This document shows, piece by piece, positions 26,203 to 35,654 of a DNA stretch of 64,000 nt (the first letter of the stretch is position 1; each line of letters begins with the position of its first letter). Location: assembly GCF_026343955.1 (NCBI RefSeq), contig NZ_JAPKNI010000001.1, forward strand, positions 124,001 through 188,000. The letters are read 5' to 3'. The position numbers were made by a program, and so were the translations under genes. The stretch is from Kaistia defluvii (GTDB taxonomy: Bacteria; Pseudomonadota; Alphaproteobacteria; Rhizobiales; Kaistiaceae). The notes under the pieces were generated by a model, which saw only the letters and a program-made list of their open reading frames with translations, was not told the DNA's origin and ran no database searches.

Positions 26203-29200
26203 ATTCGGGCGGCGTCAGCCGCATCGGCGCGCCGGAATCGGCCGGCGGCACGGCGCGGCTCGGCGGCGTCGGCGGAACGTCGCGCAGCAGGGATTCGATC
26301 CCGTTGGTGAAATCGAGCTGCTGGCGCTGTTCGGCCTCGGCGGCACGACGGGCGCGCTCCTGGCGTTGCGCCTCCGCCTTGCGCGCGGCCTCGGCGGCCT
26401 TCTTGGCGGCGGCGGCCTCCGCCGCGGCCTTCTCCGCAGCCTGCTTGGCGGCCGCCTCGGCGGCCTGCCGGGCTTCCTCCGCCTTGCGGGCAGCATCCGA
26501 CCGGCGCTGATCGTCCTCGCGGGCAAAGCGCACCAGCCGGTTGAGTTTTTCCTTCTCCAGGATCTCGGCCTGCAGCTTCTCGATCCGCTCGACCTCGCGT
26601 TCGAAGGCCCGCACGGACAGGAAGCCGGCGAGCGGCGCCACATCGATGCGACGCGTCGGCGCATCCAGCGGGCCGGAGAAGACGAGCCCCACCTGCGGGA
26701 TCGCGCCGCTCACCCGATCCTCGCCGGGATCGATGGTGAGCGTCCACTGGCTGTCGATCGTGTCGGCGTTCAGGTCGATGGTCGCGCCGCCCACCATCGT
26801 CGCGCTCTTGCTGACGACGTTGAGATTCTGCGCGCGGATCGTGCCGGCGGCGATCGAGAACGCGCCCTCGACACGCTCGAAGGCCAGCGTGCCGGCGTCG
26901 AGGTAGCCTGCGAACAGCTTGCGCAGTTCCGCCTCGCCGATCTCACGGCCGGCATTCGAGGCGCGGATCACGGCGCCGAAGGCTTCCGGATTGACGAAAC
27001 GGGCCGAGCCTTCCCCGATCGACAGCGAGCCGCCGCCCGAGAGCGAGGATACGACGCCCGAGGCCGAGCGACCGCTGCCTTCGAACTGGCCGGAAAAGTC
27101 GAACGTGCCCTCGGCGACAGACCGACCGTCACGCTGCCAGACGATGTCGGCGAGCGTCGCGCCCTTGACCGAAAGCTGCCCGGAGATGGCCGCGTCGCCT
27201 TCCGGATTGATGATCGACAGCGAGCCGGTCGCCTTGCCGCCGGCGAAATCGCCGTTCGTCAGGCGGATCTCCGTCCGGTCGCCGGAAAAGCTCGATTCGA
27301 CGGCGGCATTGGTGACCGCCAGATTGTCGCTGATCGAAAGCCGGTCGGCGGATAGCCGGAAGATGGCATCAAAACCGTCGATCACCGGACGTCCGAAGGT
27401 GGTCTTCGACCAGACGCTTTCCGTGCTGCCGAGCAGGTCGGGCGGCAGGCCGAGACCGAGCGCCGTAACCAGCGCCAGATCCGCCTCGTCCACCGCGACA
27501 TCGCCCTTCAGTTTCCACCGGCCGGCCTCACGGCCGAAGTCGATCATGCCGCTGGAATAGGCATCGCCAAGGCGGGCGTCGCGGAAGGAAAGCGTGGCGG
27601 TGCCATCCTTGATGTCGAGCGACGTCGCCGCCTCCAGCGGCAGTTTCCCGGCGATGCCGGGAAGAGCCAGCCCGGCCAGCGCCAGGGCGGGCGCCGCGTC
27701 GCGGCTGCTGGTCGTGACCGTGCCCTGGAAGCTCGGCAGACCGGAATCGTCGACGCCGATCTTGCCCTCGCTCGCATAGGTGACACCAGCGAACTCGCCG
27801 CTGATCGTGGTGGCGACACCGCCAGCGAGGGTTCCGCCTCCGTCGACGGTCTCCGCCGCGATCCGCGCCCGGCCGGGCTTGTCGAGCGGGAACGCCGGAT
27901 AGCCGAACTGTCGCAGCAGGTGCCCGGCATCGGCACTGTCCACGGCGGCCGAAACCTTGAGTTCGCCATCGCGCCATGCCGCCGGCGTTCCCTTGAAGCC
28001 GAGCGCCATGTCGATCGCGGTGCCGCCAGCCGTGCCGTTCACGGTCAGATTGGCATGGGTGATGCCATCCTGCGCCCGGGCGCTGATGACGGAATCGAGA
28101 ATCGCCGGTCCAAGCAGAGGCGCGGCTTCCTTGAACCAGGCCGCGATGCCGGTTGCCGGCAGCAGCCGCTCGACCAGTGTCGAGGCGCCGGTAAGGTCCG
28201 ACGCGTCGATCGAGACGGAGAGCTGGCCGTTCGGAGCGCCGGCGAGATCCGCGACCCTGCCGCTGGCGGTAATCGCCGCGCCCGCGACATTACCGATCGA
28301 AAGCTTCCTGGCCGCCAGCACGCCGTTGGAAACGCTGCCATCGACAACGACCTTCTCGAGCGTCACATCGTCGATATCGAGGGATTCGGTCGCCAGCTTG
28401 ATCTGGAAATCATCGGCCAGGGCACCGGTGACGTCGAGCCTCTGGCCCACGAACAGTTCGGCCAGCGCGGCGAGCTGGTTGTAGTCGAGCCGGCCCGCCA
28501 TCAGGTCGACGGCGAGATGGCGCCGGCCCGTCGACGACGCCTGCTGCCAGGCAAGGCTGCCGCGCAGGTCCGAGTTCCGCATCTGTGCCGTCATGCCGGA
28601 CACGCCGAACGAACCGGGCGCCAGATGCAACTGGCCGTCCATCTCGAAGGCGCGAAGCTGCTGCATCGCCGCGACCTTGCCGCCGCGCCACCAGGCGGCA
28701 AAGGTCGAGGGCTGGTCCGAGACCAGCCGCACCGCGCCGTCAAACATGGCCTTGGGCGACGTCGTGATGACGCCGTCCGCCGCCAGGCGGGTACGGCCCG
28801 GCAGGTCCGCGCCCAGTTCCTCGATCTTCCACCCCTTCTCGGCCGTGACCGCATCGAAACGCAGGTTCTGGATCACCGATCCCCCGATGACGATGCCCGG
28901 GATATCGAAACCGACCCGGCCGGGAATGGTCGGCACCGGAATCTCGGCAAGTCCCGCCACGATCGCCTGCGAGGCCAGATCGACGCTGGCCGGCTCGTTC
29001 GGCCCCTTGCCGATCGAGCGATCCAGGTCGAGTTGGCGCGCTTTCAGCACGGCGTCGAAGCGCATGGCCTTGCCGAGATCGACGGAGGCCGCTCCCGTCA
29101 GGCTGTAGGGCCGGTCCGCCGGCCCCTGGGACAGCGTGAAGGCAGGAAAGCGCAGTTGTTCCGGACGAAGGTCGTAGCTGCCGGACGCCCGCCATCCAAG

Positions 29201-29974
29201 CGACGGCCTCCTGCCCGCGGGTGTGCCGTCATCATCCTCGACATGGGCCAGCGTGAAATTGCCGGCCCAGGTCAGGCCCTTCTCGTCCAGTCCGAGCGGA
29301 CCTTCCGCAGAGACGGCAATCGGCAAATTGGCCGGGTTGGCCTCCAGCTTGACGCGGATCGTGCGATCCTCGTCGCGCCGGCCGGTCGCGATCCGGAAGG
29401 TGGAAGGGACGCCATTGGCGACAAGGCCGCCCTCGACCTTCCACGGTCCGAGCAGCGAACGCGCATCGACGGCAGCGTTGATCGCGGTCAAAGACACCGA
29501 TCGACCGGTGCGCAGATCGCGGTAGTCGATGGAACCGTCTGAAATATCGACCTTTTCCAGCGTCACGGCATCGGGATCGAGCGTCTTGGACGCCTCCGAG
29601 CGGCGCAGCCAGTCGGGCGTGCCATCGGCGCCGACCGTAACCTGGAGGCGCGGTCGGGTGATCGCCATGTCTACGACCTTGAACGTACCGGTGATCAGCG
29701 GGATCAGTTCGATACGGACGGCGAACCGATCGATCTTCATCATCGGCTGGTCGGGGGAGCCCCCGACCCGCACATCGGTGAAGACAAGCGAAGGCATCGG
29801 CAGCAGCGACGCATCGGCGGTGCCTGCGACGGTCACCGGCTGGCCAAGGATCTTCTCCGCCTCGCGCTCGAAGGTCGAGCGAAAGGCATTCCAGTCCACG
29901 AACCAAGGGATCACCAGCGCCGATACGAGAACGGCGATGATGAGGCCCCCGACGATCAGATACAGCCTGTTCAG
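26189..29974 (-). CDS. AsmA family envelope protein (apparent CTG start)
   Basis: The 1261-residue protein is an AsmA/TamB-like bridge protein of the envelope. It starts LNRLYLIVGGLIIAVLVSAL, a membrane anchor, followed by VDWNAFRSTFEREAEKILGQ, the typical AsmA N-domain, then a long beta-rich body. The AsmA C-domain lies near GGGSLSIGEGSARFVNPEAF, and an Ala/Glu/Lys/Arg coiled coil covers about residues 1150-1215. No ATG, GTG or TTG lies between the in-frame TGA seven codons upstream and the anchor; CTG at 29974 has GGAGG 5 bases before it. The GTG at 29914 would remove most of the anchor. Confidence 0.87.
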   Translation of the reverse strand: MNRLYLIVGGLIIAVLVSALVIPWFVDWNAFRSTFEREAEKILGQPVTVAGTADASLLPMPSLVFTDVRVGGSPDQPMMKIDRFAVRIELIPLITGTFKVVDMAITRPRLQVTVGADGTPDWLRRSEASKTLDPDAVTLEKVDISDGSIDYRDLRTGRSVSLTAINAAVDARSLLGPWKVEGGLVANGVPSTFRIATGRRDEDRTIRVKLEANPANLPIAVSAEGPLGLDEKGLTWAGNFTLAHVEDDDGTPAGRRPSLGWRASGSYDLRPEQLRFPAFTLSQGPADRPYSLTGAASVDLGKAMRFDAVLKARQLDLDRSIGKGPNEPASVDLASQAIVAGLAEIPVPTIPGRVGFDIPGIVIGGSVIQNLRFDAVTAEKGWKIEELGADLPGRTRLAADGVITTSPKAMFDGAVRLVSDQPSTFAAWWRGGKVAAMQQLRAFEMDGQLHLAPGSFGVSGMTAQMRNSDLRGSLAWQQASSTGRRHLAVDLMAGRLDYNQLAALAELFVGQRLDVTGALADDFQIKLATESLDIDDVTLEKVVVDGSVSNGVLAARKLSIGNVAGAAITASGRVADLAGAPNGQLSVSIDASDLTGASTLVERLLPATGIAAWFKEAAPLLGPAILDSVISARAQDGITHANLTVNGTAGGTAIDMALGFKGTPAAWRDGELKVSAAVDSADAGHLLRQFGYPAFPLDKPGRARIAAETVDGGGTLAGGVATTISGEFAGVTYASEGKIGVDDSGLPSFQGTVTTSSRDAAPALALAGLALPGIAGKLPLEAATSLDIKDGTATLSFRDARLGDAYSSGMIDFGREAGRWKLKGDVAVDEADLALVTALGLGLPPDLLGSTESVWSKTTFGRPVIDGFDAIFRLSADRLSISDNLAVTNAAVESSFSGDRTEIRLTNGDFAGGKATGSLSIINPEGDAAISGQLSVKGATLADIVWQRDGRSVAEGTFDFSGQFEGSGRSASGVVSSLSGGGSLSIGEGSARFVNPEAFGAVIRASNAGREIGEAELRKLFAGYLDAGTLAFERVEGAFSIAAGTIRAQNLNVVSKSATMVGGATIDLNADTIDSQWTLTIDPGEDRVSGAIPQVGLVFSGPLDAPTRRIDVAPLAGFLSVRAFEREVERIEKLQAEILEKEKLNRLVRFAREDDQRRSDAARKAEEARQAAEAAAKQAAEKAAAEAAAAKKAAEAARKAEAQRQERARRAAEAEQRQQLDFTNGIESLLRDVPPTPPSRAVPPADSGAPMRLTPPESIPN

Positions 29975-30011
29975 CTCAACCTCCGCTATGCCGCGTCATG
30001 CGTCGGGACGA

Positions 30012-31433
30012 TCACGCGTCGGGCAGGATCTTGCCCGGATTGAGAATCCCGAGCGGATCCAGCGCCGCCTTGATCACTCGCATGATGTCGAGACCGTGGC
30101 CATGCTCCTTGATGAGATATTTGCGCTTGCCCTGCCCCACGCCATGTTCGCCGGTGCAGGTGCCGTCGAGCGCGATCGCCCGCTCGTTCATCCGGCTGAT
30201 CACCGCCTCCGCCTTCGCGATCTCCTCCGGATTGGTGACGTCGATCAGCAGCTGGGTGTGGAAATTGCCATCGCCGACATGCCCCACGACCGGTCCGATC
30301 AGGCCATTGGCCGCGATATCGGCGCTGGTCTCGGCGACGCATTCTGCCAGCATCGAGATCGGCACGCAGACATCCGTGGACACGCTCTGGATGCTGTCTC
30401 CGGGGCGAAGCCCCTTCACGGCGAAATAGGAATCGTGCCGCGCCTGCCAAAGCTTGGTGCGGTCCTCGGGACGCGTCGCCGAAGCGAACTCGCCGCCGTT
30501 GAATTCCTGCGCGATCGCCGCGAACTGCTCCGACTGTTCGAGCACCGAGGCCGGCGAGCCGTGGAACTCCAGGAACAGATGCGGCGTCTCGGGCAGGCCG
30601 AGCTTGGCGAATTCGTTGGTGGCGCGGATCATCATGGCGTCGCCCAGCTCGACTCGGGCGATCGGGATGCCGCTCTGGATCGTCAGGATCGCCGCGTTGC
30701 AGGCGTCCTCGACGGTCGGGAACGAGCAGACACCGGCAGCGACCGATTCCGGCAGGCCGTGCAGGCGCACCGTCACCTCGGTGATGATGCCGAGCGTGCC
30801 TTCCGAACCGACCAGCAGACGGGTCAGGTCGTAGCCGGCCGAACTCTTCTTGGCGCGGCTGCCGGTGCGCACGATCGAGCCATCGGCCATCACGGCGGTC
30901 AGACGAACGACATTCTCGCGCATCGTGCCGTAGCGCACGGCATTGGTGCCCGATGCGCGCGTCGCCGCCATGCCGCCCAGGCTGGCGTCGGCGCCGGGAT
31001 CGATCGGGAAGAACAGGCCCTGGTCGCGGATGTAGTTGTTGAGCTGGATGCGCGTGACACCCGCCTCGACCGTGCAGTCGAGATCCTCGGAATGAACCGC
31101 GACGATCTTGTTCATCTGCGACAGGTCGATCGAAACGCCGCCGAACGGCGCGTTGACGTGGCCCTCCAGCGAGGTACCGGTGCCGAAGGGGATGATCGGC
31201 ACGCGGTGCGCGGCGCAGATCTTCACGATCTCGGAGACTTCTTCCGTCGACGTCGCGAACACCACTGCATCGGCCGGCTCGTTCGGGAGCCACGTCGTCG
31301 TGTTCGCATGCTGACGCCGAACCTCGAGCCCGCGCGTGAAGCGCGGGCCGAAGCGCTCCTGCAGAGAATTGAGCGCCGTGGCCAGAGCCACCTCGTCACG
31401 CGCATCATCATGGCGCAGCGCCGAAACTACCAT
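30012..31433 (-). CDS. FAD-linked oxidase, D-lactate dehydrogenase (cytochrome) type
   Basis: The 473-residue flavoprotein has the FAD-binding PCMH domain (VPIIPFGTGTSLEGHVNAPF, DPGADASLGGMAATRASGTN, GSEGTLGIITEVTVRLHGLP) and the FAD-oxidase C-terminal domain (PVVGHVGDGNFHTQLLID and CTGEHGVGQGKRKYL). This is the GlcD/DLD pattern of enzymes oxidising D-2-hydroxy acids, most likely D-lactate. The ATG at 31433 has GGGAGG 10 bases upstream; 31460 is an alternative. It is 37 bases upstream of the asmA start, possibly one transcript. Confidence 0.86.
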   Translation of the reverse strand: MVVSALRHDDARDEVALATALNSLQERFGPRFTRGLEVRRQHANTTTWLPNEPADAVVFATSTEEVSEIVKICAAHRVPIIPFGTGTSLEGHVNAPFGGVSIDLSQMNKIVAVHSEDLDCTVEAGVTRIQLNNYIRDQGLFFPIDPGADASLGGMAATRASGTNAVRYGTMRENVVRLTAVMADGSIVRTGSRAKKSSAGYDLTRLLVGSEGTLGIITEVTVRLHGLPESVAAGVCSFPTVEDACNAAILTIQSGIPIARVELGDAMMIRATNEFAKLGLPETPHLFLEFHGSPASVLEQSEQFAAIAQEFNGGEFASATRPEDRTKLWQARHDSYFAVKGLRPGDSIQSVSTDVCVPISMLAECVAETSADIAANGLIGPVVGHVGDGNFHTQLLIDVTNPEEIAKAEAVISRMNERAIALDGTCTGEHGVGQGKRKYLIKEHGHGLDIMRVIKAALDPLGILNPGKILPDA

Positions 31434-31607
31434 ACTGAAAAGCCTCCCGAACGATTTCATGGCTCGCTCGCCATGGTGCGCGCAACCTAGCAAAACCATG
31501 CTGCGACGCCAAAGACTTCCTGCCGCTTTCGCGCCGTGCCCGGCGCGAGAATCGACCGTTTCACACCGTGTCGCGGCCCGGCTCGGATTAGCCTACCAGC
31601 CGGTTCG

Positions 31608-32591
31608 TCACACCGAACCGCGGATGGCGATCTTGCCCGAGCGGCCGGGCCGGTCGCTGGCAGCGGCGGCCGCGGCCGCATCCGTCAGTGCGAATCTCTC
31701 ATCGACGGTCAGCCGAAGATCGCCGGAGGCCGCCAGCCGGACCAGTTCACCGATCAGGCGACCCAATTCGACCTTGTCGGTCGACTGCATCCGCCGCGCG
31801 CCCCAGAACCCCTTCACGGAGACCTGCCGGAAGATGAGATCGCCGGAGCTGATCACCAGCGGCTTGTTCGACATCGCGCCGAAGGACATCAACATGCCGC
31901 CCTCGGCCAGGAGGCTGGTCAGTCGTCCGCCCTCCTCGCCGCCGACGGAATCGACGGCCCGCAGGATCGGCTCGTCGCCGACCAGCGCCCTGACGCGATC
32001 CTCCCAGCCCGCGCTTTCCGTCGAGACGACATTCTCGATGCCAAGCGCCGCCAGCTCGGCAATCCCCTGATCGCGCCGGACCAGCCCCACGACCTTGATC
32101 CCGCGCGCCTTGGCCAGCATGGCGACGATCTTGCCGACCGCGCCATTGGCGGCGTTCTGGATCATCCACTGGCCGCTGCCGATCTGCAGGTCCTCGAGCA
32201 GCATCAGCGAACTCAGCGGCATGGCGATCAGCTGGCAGCCCGTATCGTCGTCGATCGCGTCCGGCAGCGGCACGGCCGAGGCTGCCTTGGCGAGGAAGCT
32301 CCCCGACCATGCGCCCAGAACGCCGGCAACCACGACGCGCTGGCCGATCGCCGGCACCGTCACGTCCGCGCCCTGCGCTTCGACGACGCCAACCGCCTCG
32401 CTACCGCCGATCGCCGGCAGGACCGGCTTGTAGCCATAGGTGCCGCGAATGGTCCAGAGATCGTGGTTGTGAATGGGCGACAGCGTCATGCGGACCCGGA
32501 TCTCGCCGGGGCCGGGCTCCGGAGTCGGCCGCTCGCCGGTCATCAGAACCTCGGTCGGGTCGCCGAAACGCTCGTAAATGGCCGCTTGCAT
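31608..32591 (-). CDS. MDR/zinc-type alcohol dehydrogenase-like (quinone oxidoreductase) protein
   Basis: The 327-residue protein has the GroES-like N-domain (GPGEIRVRMTLSPIHNHDLW) and a Rossmann domain with ANGAVGKIVAMLAKARGIKV for NADPH. The zinc-ligand cysteines of classical alcohol dehydrogenases are not seen, which fits the quinone-oxidoreductase/enoyl-reductase branch. The ATG at 32591 has AGGAG 10 bases upstream. Substrate unknown. It is divergent from uvrD. Confidence 0.84.
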   Translation of the reverse strand: MQAAIYERFGDPTEVLMTGERPTPEPGPGEIRVRMTLSPIHNHDLWTIRGTYGYKPVLPAIGGSEAVGVVEAQGADVTVPAIGQRVVVAGVLGAWSGSFLAKAASAVPLPDAIDDDTGCQLIAMPLSSLMLLEDLQIGSGQWMIQNAANGAVGKIVAMLAKARGIKVVGLVRRDQGIAELAALGIENVVSTESAGWEDRVRALVGDEPILRAVDSVGGEEGGRLTSLLAEGGMLMSFGAMSNKPLVISSGDLIFRQVSVKGFWGARRMQSTDKVELGRLIGELVRLAASGDLRLTVDERFALTDAAAAAAASDRPGRSGKIAIRGSV

Positions 32592-32781
32592 GGGTCGCAC
32601 TCCTGTTTCTCTTGCCCATAGGTAGCGCGCCCATGCCGCCCCCGCAAACCGCGCCGAGGCAGAAAAAGACGGCCACGCGCTTGGACAGGCGCGTTCTCCT
32701 TCTGTACGAAAGCTGGAATGCCCGGCTGCCACGGTCCATATTTGTTCTCATGTACAGTTCTTCGAATCGACCGCCCCGCAC

Positions 32782-35130
32782 ATGACCGCTCCCTTCGACA
32801 GTTCCGCGCCCGTCCCGCGCCCAGGCGGCATTGCTGCGCGCGCGCTCGGCAAGGCGGCGCCGCCCGACTATCTCGCGCGCCTCAATCCCGAGCAGCGCCA
32901 GGCTGTCGAGACGACGGAGGGACCGGTTCTGGTGCTCGCCGGCGCCGGCACGGGCAAGACGCGCGTGCTCACCACCCGCATCGCGCATCTGCTCGCCACC
33001 CAGAAGGCGTTCCCGAGCCAGATCCTGGCGGTGACCTTCACCAACAAGGCGGCGCGCGAGATGCGCCACCGCATCGGCGAACTGATCGGCCCCTCGGTCG
33101 AGGGCATGAACTGGCTCGGCACCTTCCACGCCATCGGCGTCAAGATCCTGCGCCGGCATGCCGAGCTGGTCGGGCTGCGTTCGGATTTCACCATCCTCGA
33201 CACCGACGACCAGATCCGCCTGATGAAGCAGGTGATCCAGGCCGAGGGCATCGACGAGAAGCGCTGGCCGGCACGCCAGCTCGCCAACCTGATCGACAGC
33301 TGGAAGAATCGCGGCCTGTCGCCGAAGGACGTGCCGCCCGGCGATGGCGGCTCGTTCGCCGATGGCCGGGGCATCAAGCTGTACCAGGCCTATCAGGACC
33401 GGCTGAAGATGCTGAACGCCTGCGATTTCGGCGATCTGCTGCTGGAGAACCTGCGCCTGTTCCGCGAGCATCCCGACGTGCTCAAGGATTATCACCAGCG
33501 CTTCCACTACATGCTGGTCGACGAGTATCAGGATACCAATGTCGCGCAGTATCTCTGGCTGCGCCTGCTGGCCCAGGGTCGCAAGAACATCTGCTGCGTC
33601 GGCGACGACGACCAGTCGATCTATGGCTGGCGTGGCGCCGAGGTCGACAACATCCTGCGCTTCGAAAAGGATTTTCCCGGCGCCGTGGTCATCAAGCTCG
33701 AGCGCAATTACCGCTCGACCTCGCACATCCTCGGCGCCGCCTCGCATCTGATCACCCACAATGAAGGCCGGCTCGGCAAGACGCTGTTCACCGACGCCGT
33801 CGATCCCGACGCCGCCCGCGTCCGCGTCGCTTCTTCGTGGGATTCGGAAGAGGAAGCCCGCGCCGTCGGCGAGGAGATCGAGGCACTGCAGCGCCAGGGC
33901 CACAAGCTCAACGACATGGCGATTCTGGTCCGCGCCTCGTTCCAGATGCGCTCGTTCGAAGACCGTTTCGTCACGCTCGGCCTGAACTATCGCGTCATCG
34001 GCGGCCCGCGCTTCTACGAGCGGCAGGAAATCCGCGATGCCCTCGCCTATTTCCGCGTCGTCGTGCAGCCGTCCGACGACCTCGCCTTCGAGCGCATCGT
34101 CAACGTGCCGAAGCGCGGCATCGGCGACACCACCGTTCGCCTGCTCTACGACCACGCCCGCGCGCGCCAGATCCCGATCATCCAGGCGGCCGATGAACTG
34201 GTGCATACCGAGGAGATCAAGCCGAAGACGCGCGGCGCGCTGCGCGAATTGCTGGCCTCGTTCGAGCTCTGGCGCTCGAAGCTCGCCGCCATGAAGCATG
34301 GCGAGCTGGCGGAGATGATCCTGGAGGAGAGCGGCTACACCGAGATGTGGCAGCAGGACCGCTCGGCCGATGCGCCGGGGCGTCTGGAAAACCTGAAGGA
34401 ACTGATCCGCTCGATGGAGGAGTTCGAATCCCTCCCCGGCTTCCTCGAGCACATTGCCCTCGTCACCGACACCGACCGCGCCGAGAACCAGGACGCCGTC
34501 TCGATCATGACGCTGCATTCCGCCAAGGGGCTGGAATTCGAGACCGTGTTCCTGCCCGGCTGGGAGGAAGGCCTGTTCCCGCACCAGCGCGCACTGGATG
34601 AAAGCGGCCGCGCCGGCCTCGAGGAGGAACGCCGCCTCGCCTATGTCGGCATCACCCGCGCCAAGCAGCGGGCGATGATCTGGTTCTCGTCCAACCGCCG
34701 CATCCATGGCCTCTGGCAGTCCAACGTGCCGTCGCGCTTCCTCGACGAACTGCCGGAGAAGCATGTCGAGGTGATCGAGCAGACGTCGAGCTATGGCGGC
34801 TACAATGTCGGCGGCGTCGGCAATTACGGCGCCAGCCGCTTCGACCGCGCCGACTCGTTCAGCAACACCTATTCGACGCCCGGCTGGCAGCGCGCCCAGG
34901 CGAACAAGAGCTCCGCCCAGGCGCATGCCCGCTCCGCCCCCCGCCAGATCGAGGGCGAACTGGTGGCGAAATCGAGCGGCTCGAATTCGAAATACAAGCT
35001 TGGCGAGCGCGTCTTCCATCAGAAGTTCGGCTACGGCGCGATCATCGAGATCGAAGGCAACAAGCTGACGGTGGATTTCGAGAAGACCGGTGCCAAGAAG
35101 GTGGTCGACAGCTTCGTGAGCAAGGGTTAG
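32782..35130 (+). CDS. uvrD: DNA helicase UvrD/PcrA
   Basis: The 782-residue superfamily 1A 3'-5' helicase acts in nucleotide-excision and mismatch repair. Motifs in order: Q-motif LNPEQRQAVE, Walker A AGAGTGKTRVLT, Walker B LVDEYQDTN, GDDDQSIYGWRGAE (III), NYRST (IV), TLHSAKGLEFETVFLPGWEE (V) and YVGITRAKQ (VI). A Gly/Ser/Tyr-rich linker leads to a C-terminal Tudor-like domain (LGERVFHQKFGYGAIIEIEG), which in PcrA/UvrD contacts RNA polymerase. A possible weak LexA-like site lies upstream at 32693-32707. Confidence 0.95.
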   Translation: MTAPFDSSAPVPRPGGIAARALGKAAPPDYLARLNPEQRQAVETTEGPVLVLAGAGTGKTRVLTTRIAHLLATQKAFPSQILAVTFTNKAAREMRHRIGELIGPSVEGMNWLGTFHAIGVKILRRHAELVGLRSDFTILDTDDQIRLMKQVIQAEGIDEKRWPARQLANLIDSWKNRGLSPKDVPPGDGGSFADGRGIKLYQAYQDRLKMLNACDFGDLLLENLRLFREHPDVLKDYHQRFHYMLVDEYQDTNVAQYLWLRLLAQGRKNICCVGDDDQSIYGWRGAEVDNILRFEKDFPGAVVIKLERNYRSTSHILGAASHLITHNEGRLGKTLFTDAVDPDAARVRVASSWDSEEEARAVGEEIEALQRQGHKLNDMAILVRASFQMRSFEDRFVTLGLNYRVIGGPRFYERQEIRDALAYFRVVVQPSDDLAFERIVNVPKRGIGDTTVRLLYDHARARQIPIIQAADELVHTEEIKPKTRGALRELLASFELWRSKLAAMKHGELAEMILEESGYTEMWQQDRSADAPGRLENLKELIRSMEEFESLPGFLEHIALVTDTDRAENQDAVSIMTLHSAKGLEFETVFLPGWEEGLFPHQRALDESGRAGLEEERRLAYVGITRAKQRAMIWFSSNRRIHGLWQSNVPSRFLDELPEKHVEVIEQTSSYGGYNVGGVGNYGASRFDRADSFSNTYSTPGWQRAQANKSSAQAHARSAPRQIEGELVAKSSGSNSKYKLGERVFHQKFGYGAIIEIEGNKLTVDFEKTGAKKVVDSFVSKG

Positions 35131-35165
35131 GGCGCGACATCGGGCTGGAGGTTCGCTGCCGTTCC

Positions 35166-35190
35166 TCACCTCTCCCTGAGGGAGAGGTGA
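35166..35190. terminator. Perfect hairpin between convergent uvrD and GNAT genes
   Basis: TCACCTCTCCC-TGA-GGGAGAGGTGA is an 11-bp perfect stem with a 3-base loop. There is no T-run on either strand, so it may be an RNA 3'-end barrier or a small dispersed repeat (compare 13003-13025) rather than a true intrinsic terminator. Confidence 0.5.
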
Positions 35191-35220
35191 ATGCCAGCTC
35201 CGGCCGAAATTCGCCTTGCT

Positions 35221-35622
35221 CTACACGCCGGCAACGAGCCGCATCAGCCCGGCCTGCGTCGGGCGGAAGCCGCACGCGCGGTAAAAGCCGGCGAGATGCG
35301 GTTCGAAGTCGACATGCAGCCAGAGGGCGCCGCGTTCTCGCGCCAGATCTGCCGCGCGGCGTACCAGCTTCGTGCCGATCCCGAGCCGTCGGAAGCTGGG
35401 ATCGACGCAGGGGTCGAGCAGGAAAGCGTGGACGCCGCCATCCCAGGCGACATTGACGAAGCCGACCAGTCGCGCGGCCGAATACGCGCCGAGGTGGACC
35501 AGGCTGCGCGACAGGATCGCCCCCGGATCGCCCGGACCGGGCTGTCCCCAGGCGACCTGCCACAGCCGGTCGAGATCAGAATGCGTCGGAAAAGGATCGA
35601 CGCGGATTTCGGTTTCGGCCAT
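35221..35622 (-). CDS. GNAT N-acetyltransferase
   Basis: The 133-residue protein has the GNAT core: VHAFLLDPCVDPSFRRLGIG with the acetyl-CoA-binding RRLGIGTKLV loop, and HLAGFYRACGFRPTQAG at the end. Substrate unknown. ATG at 35622 is preferred; an ATG at 35637 is five codons further upstream and would bring the start nearer the divergent prmA start. Confidence 0.8.
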   Translation of the reverse strand: MAETEIRVDPFPTHSDLDRLWQVAWGQPGPGDPGAILSRSLVHLGAYSAARLVGFVNVAWDGGVHAFLLDPCVDPSFRRLGIGTKLVRRAADLARERGALWLHVDFEPHLAGFYRACGFRPTQAGLMRLVAGV

Positions 35623-35654
35623 GAAGCATGCACCCATTCGATCCCGGTGCGGTT

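Noticed and set aside
31530-31547. CGCGCC-GTGCCC-GGCGCG stem between the D-lactate dehydrogenase and oxidoreductase genes as a terminator
   Set aside because: Only a 6-bp stem in very GC-rich DNA with no T-run on either strand; expected by chance.
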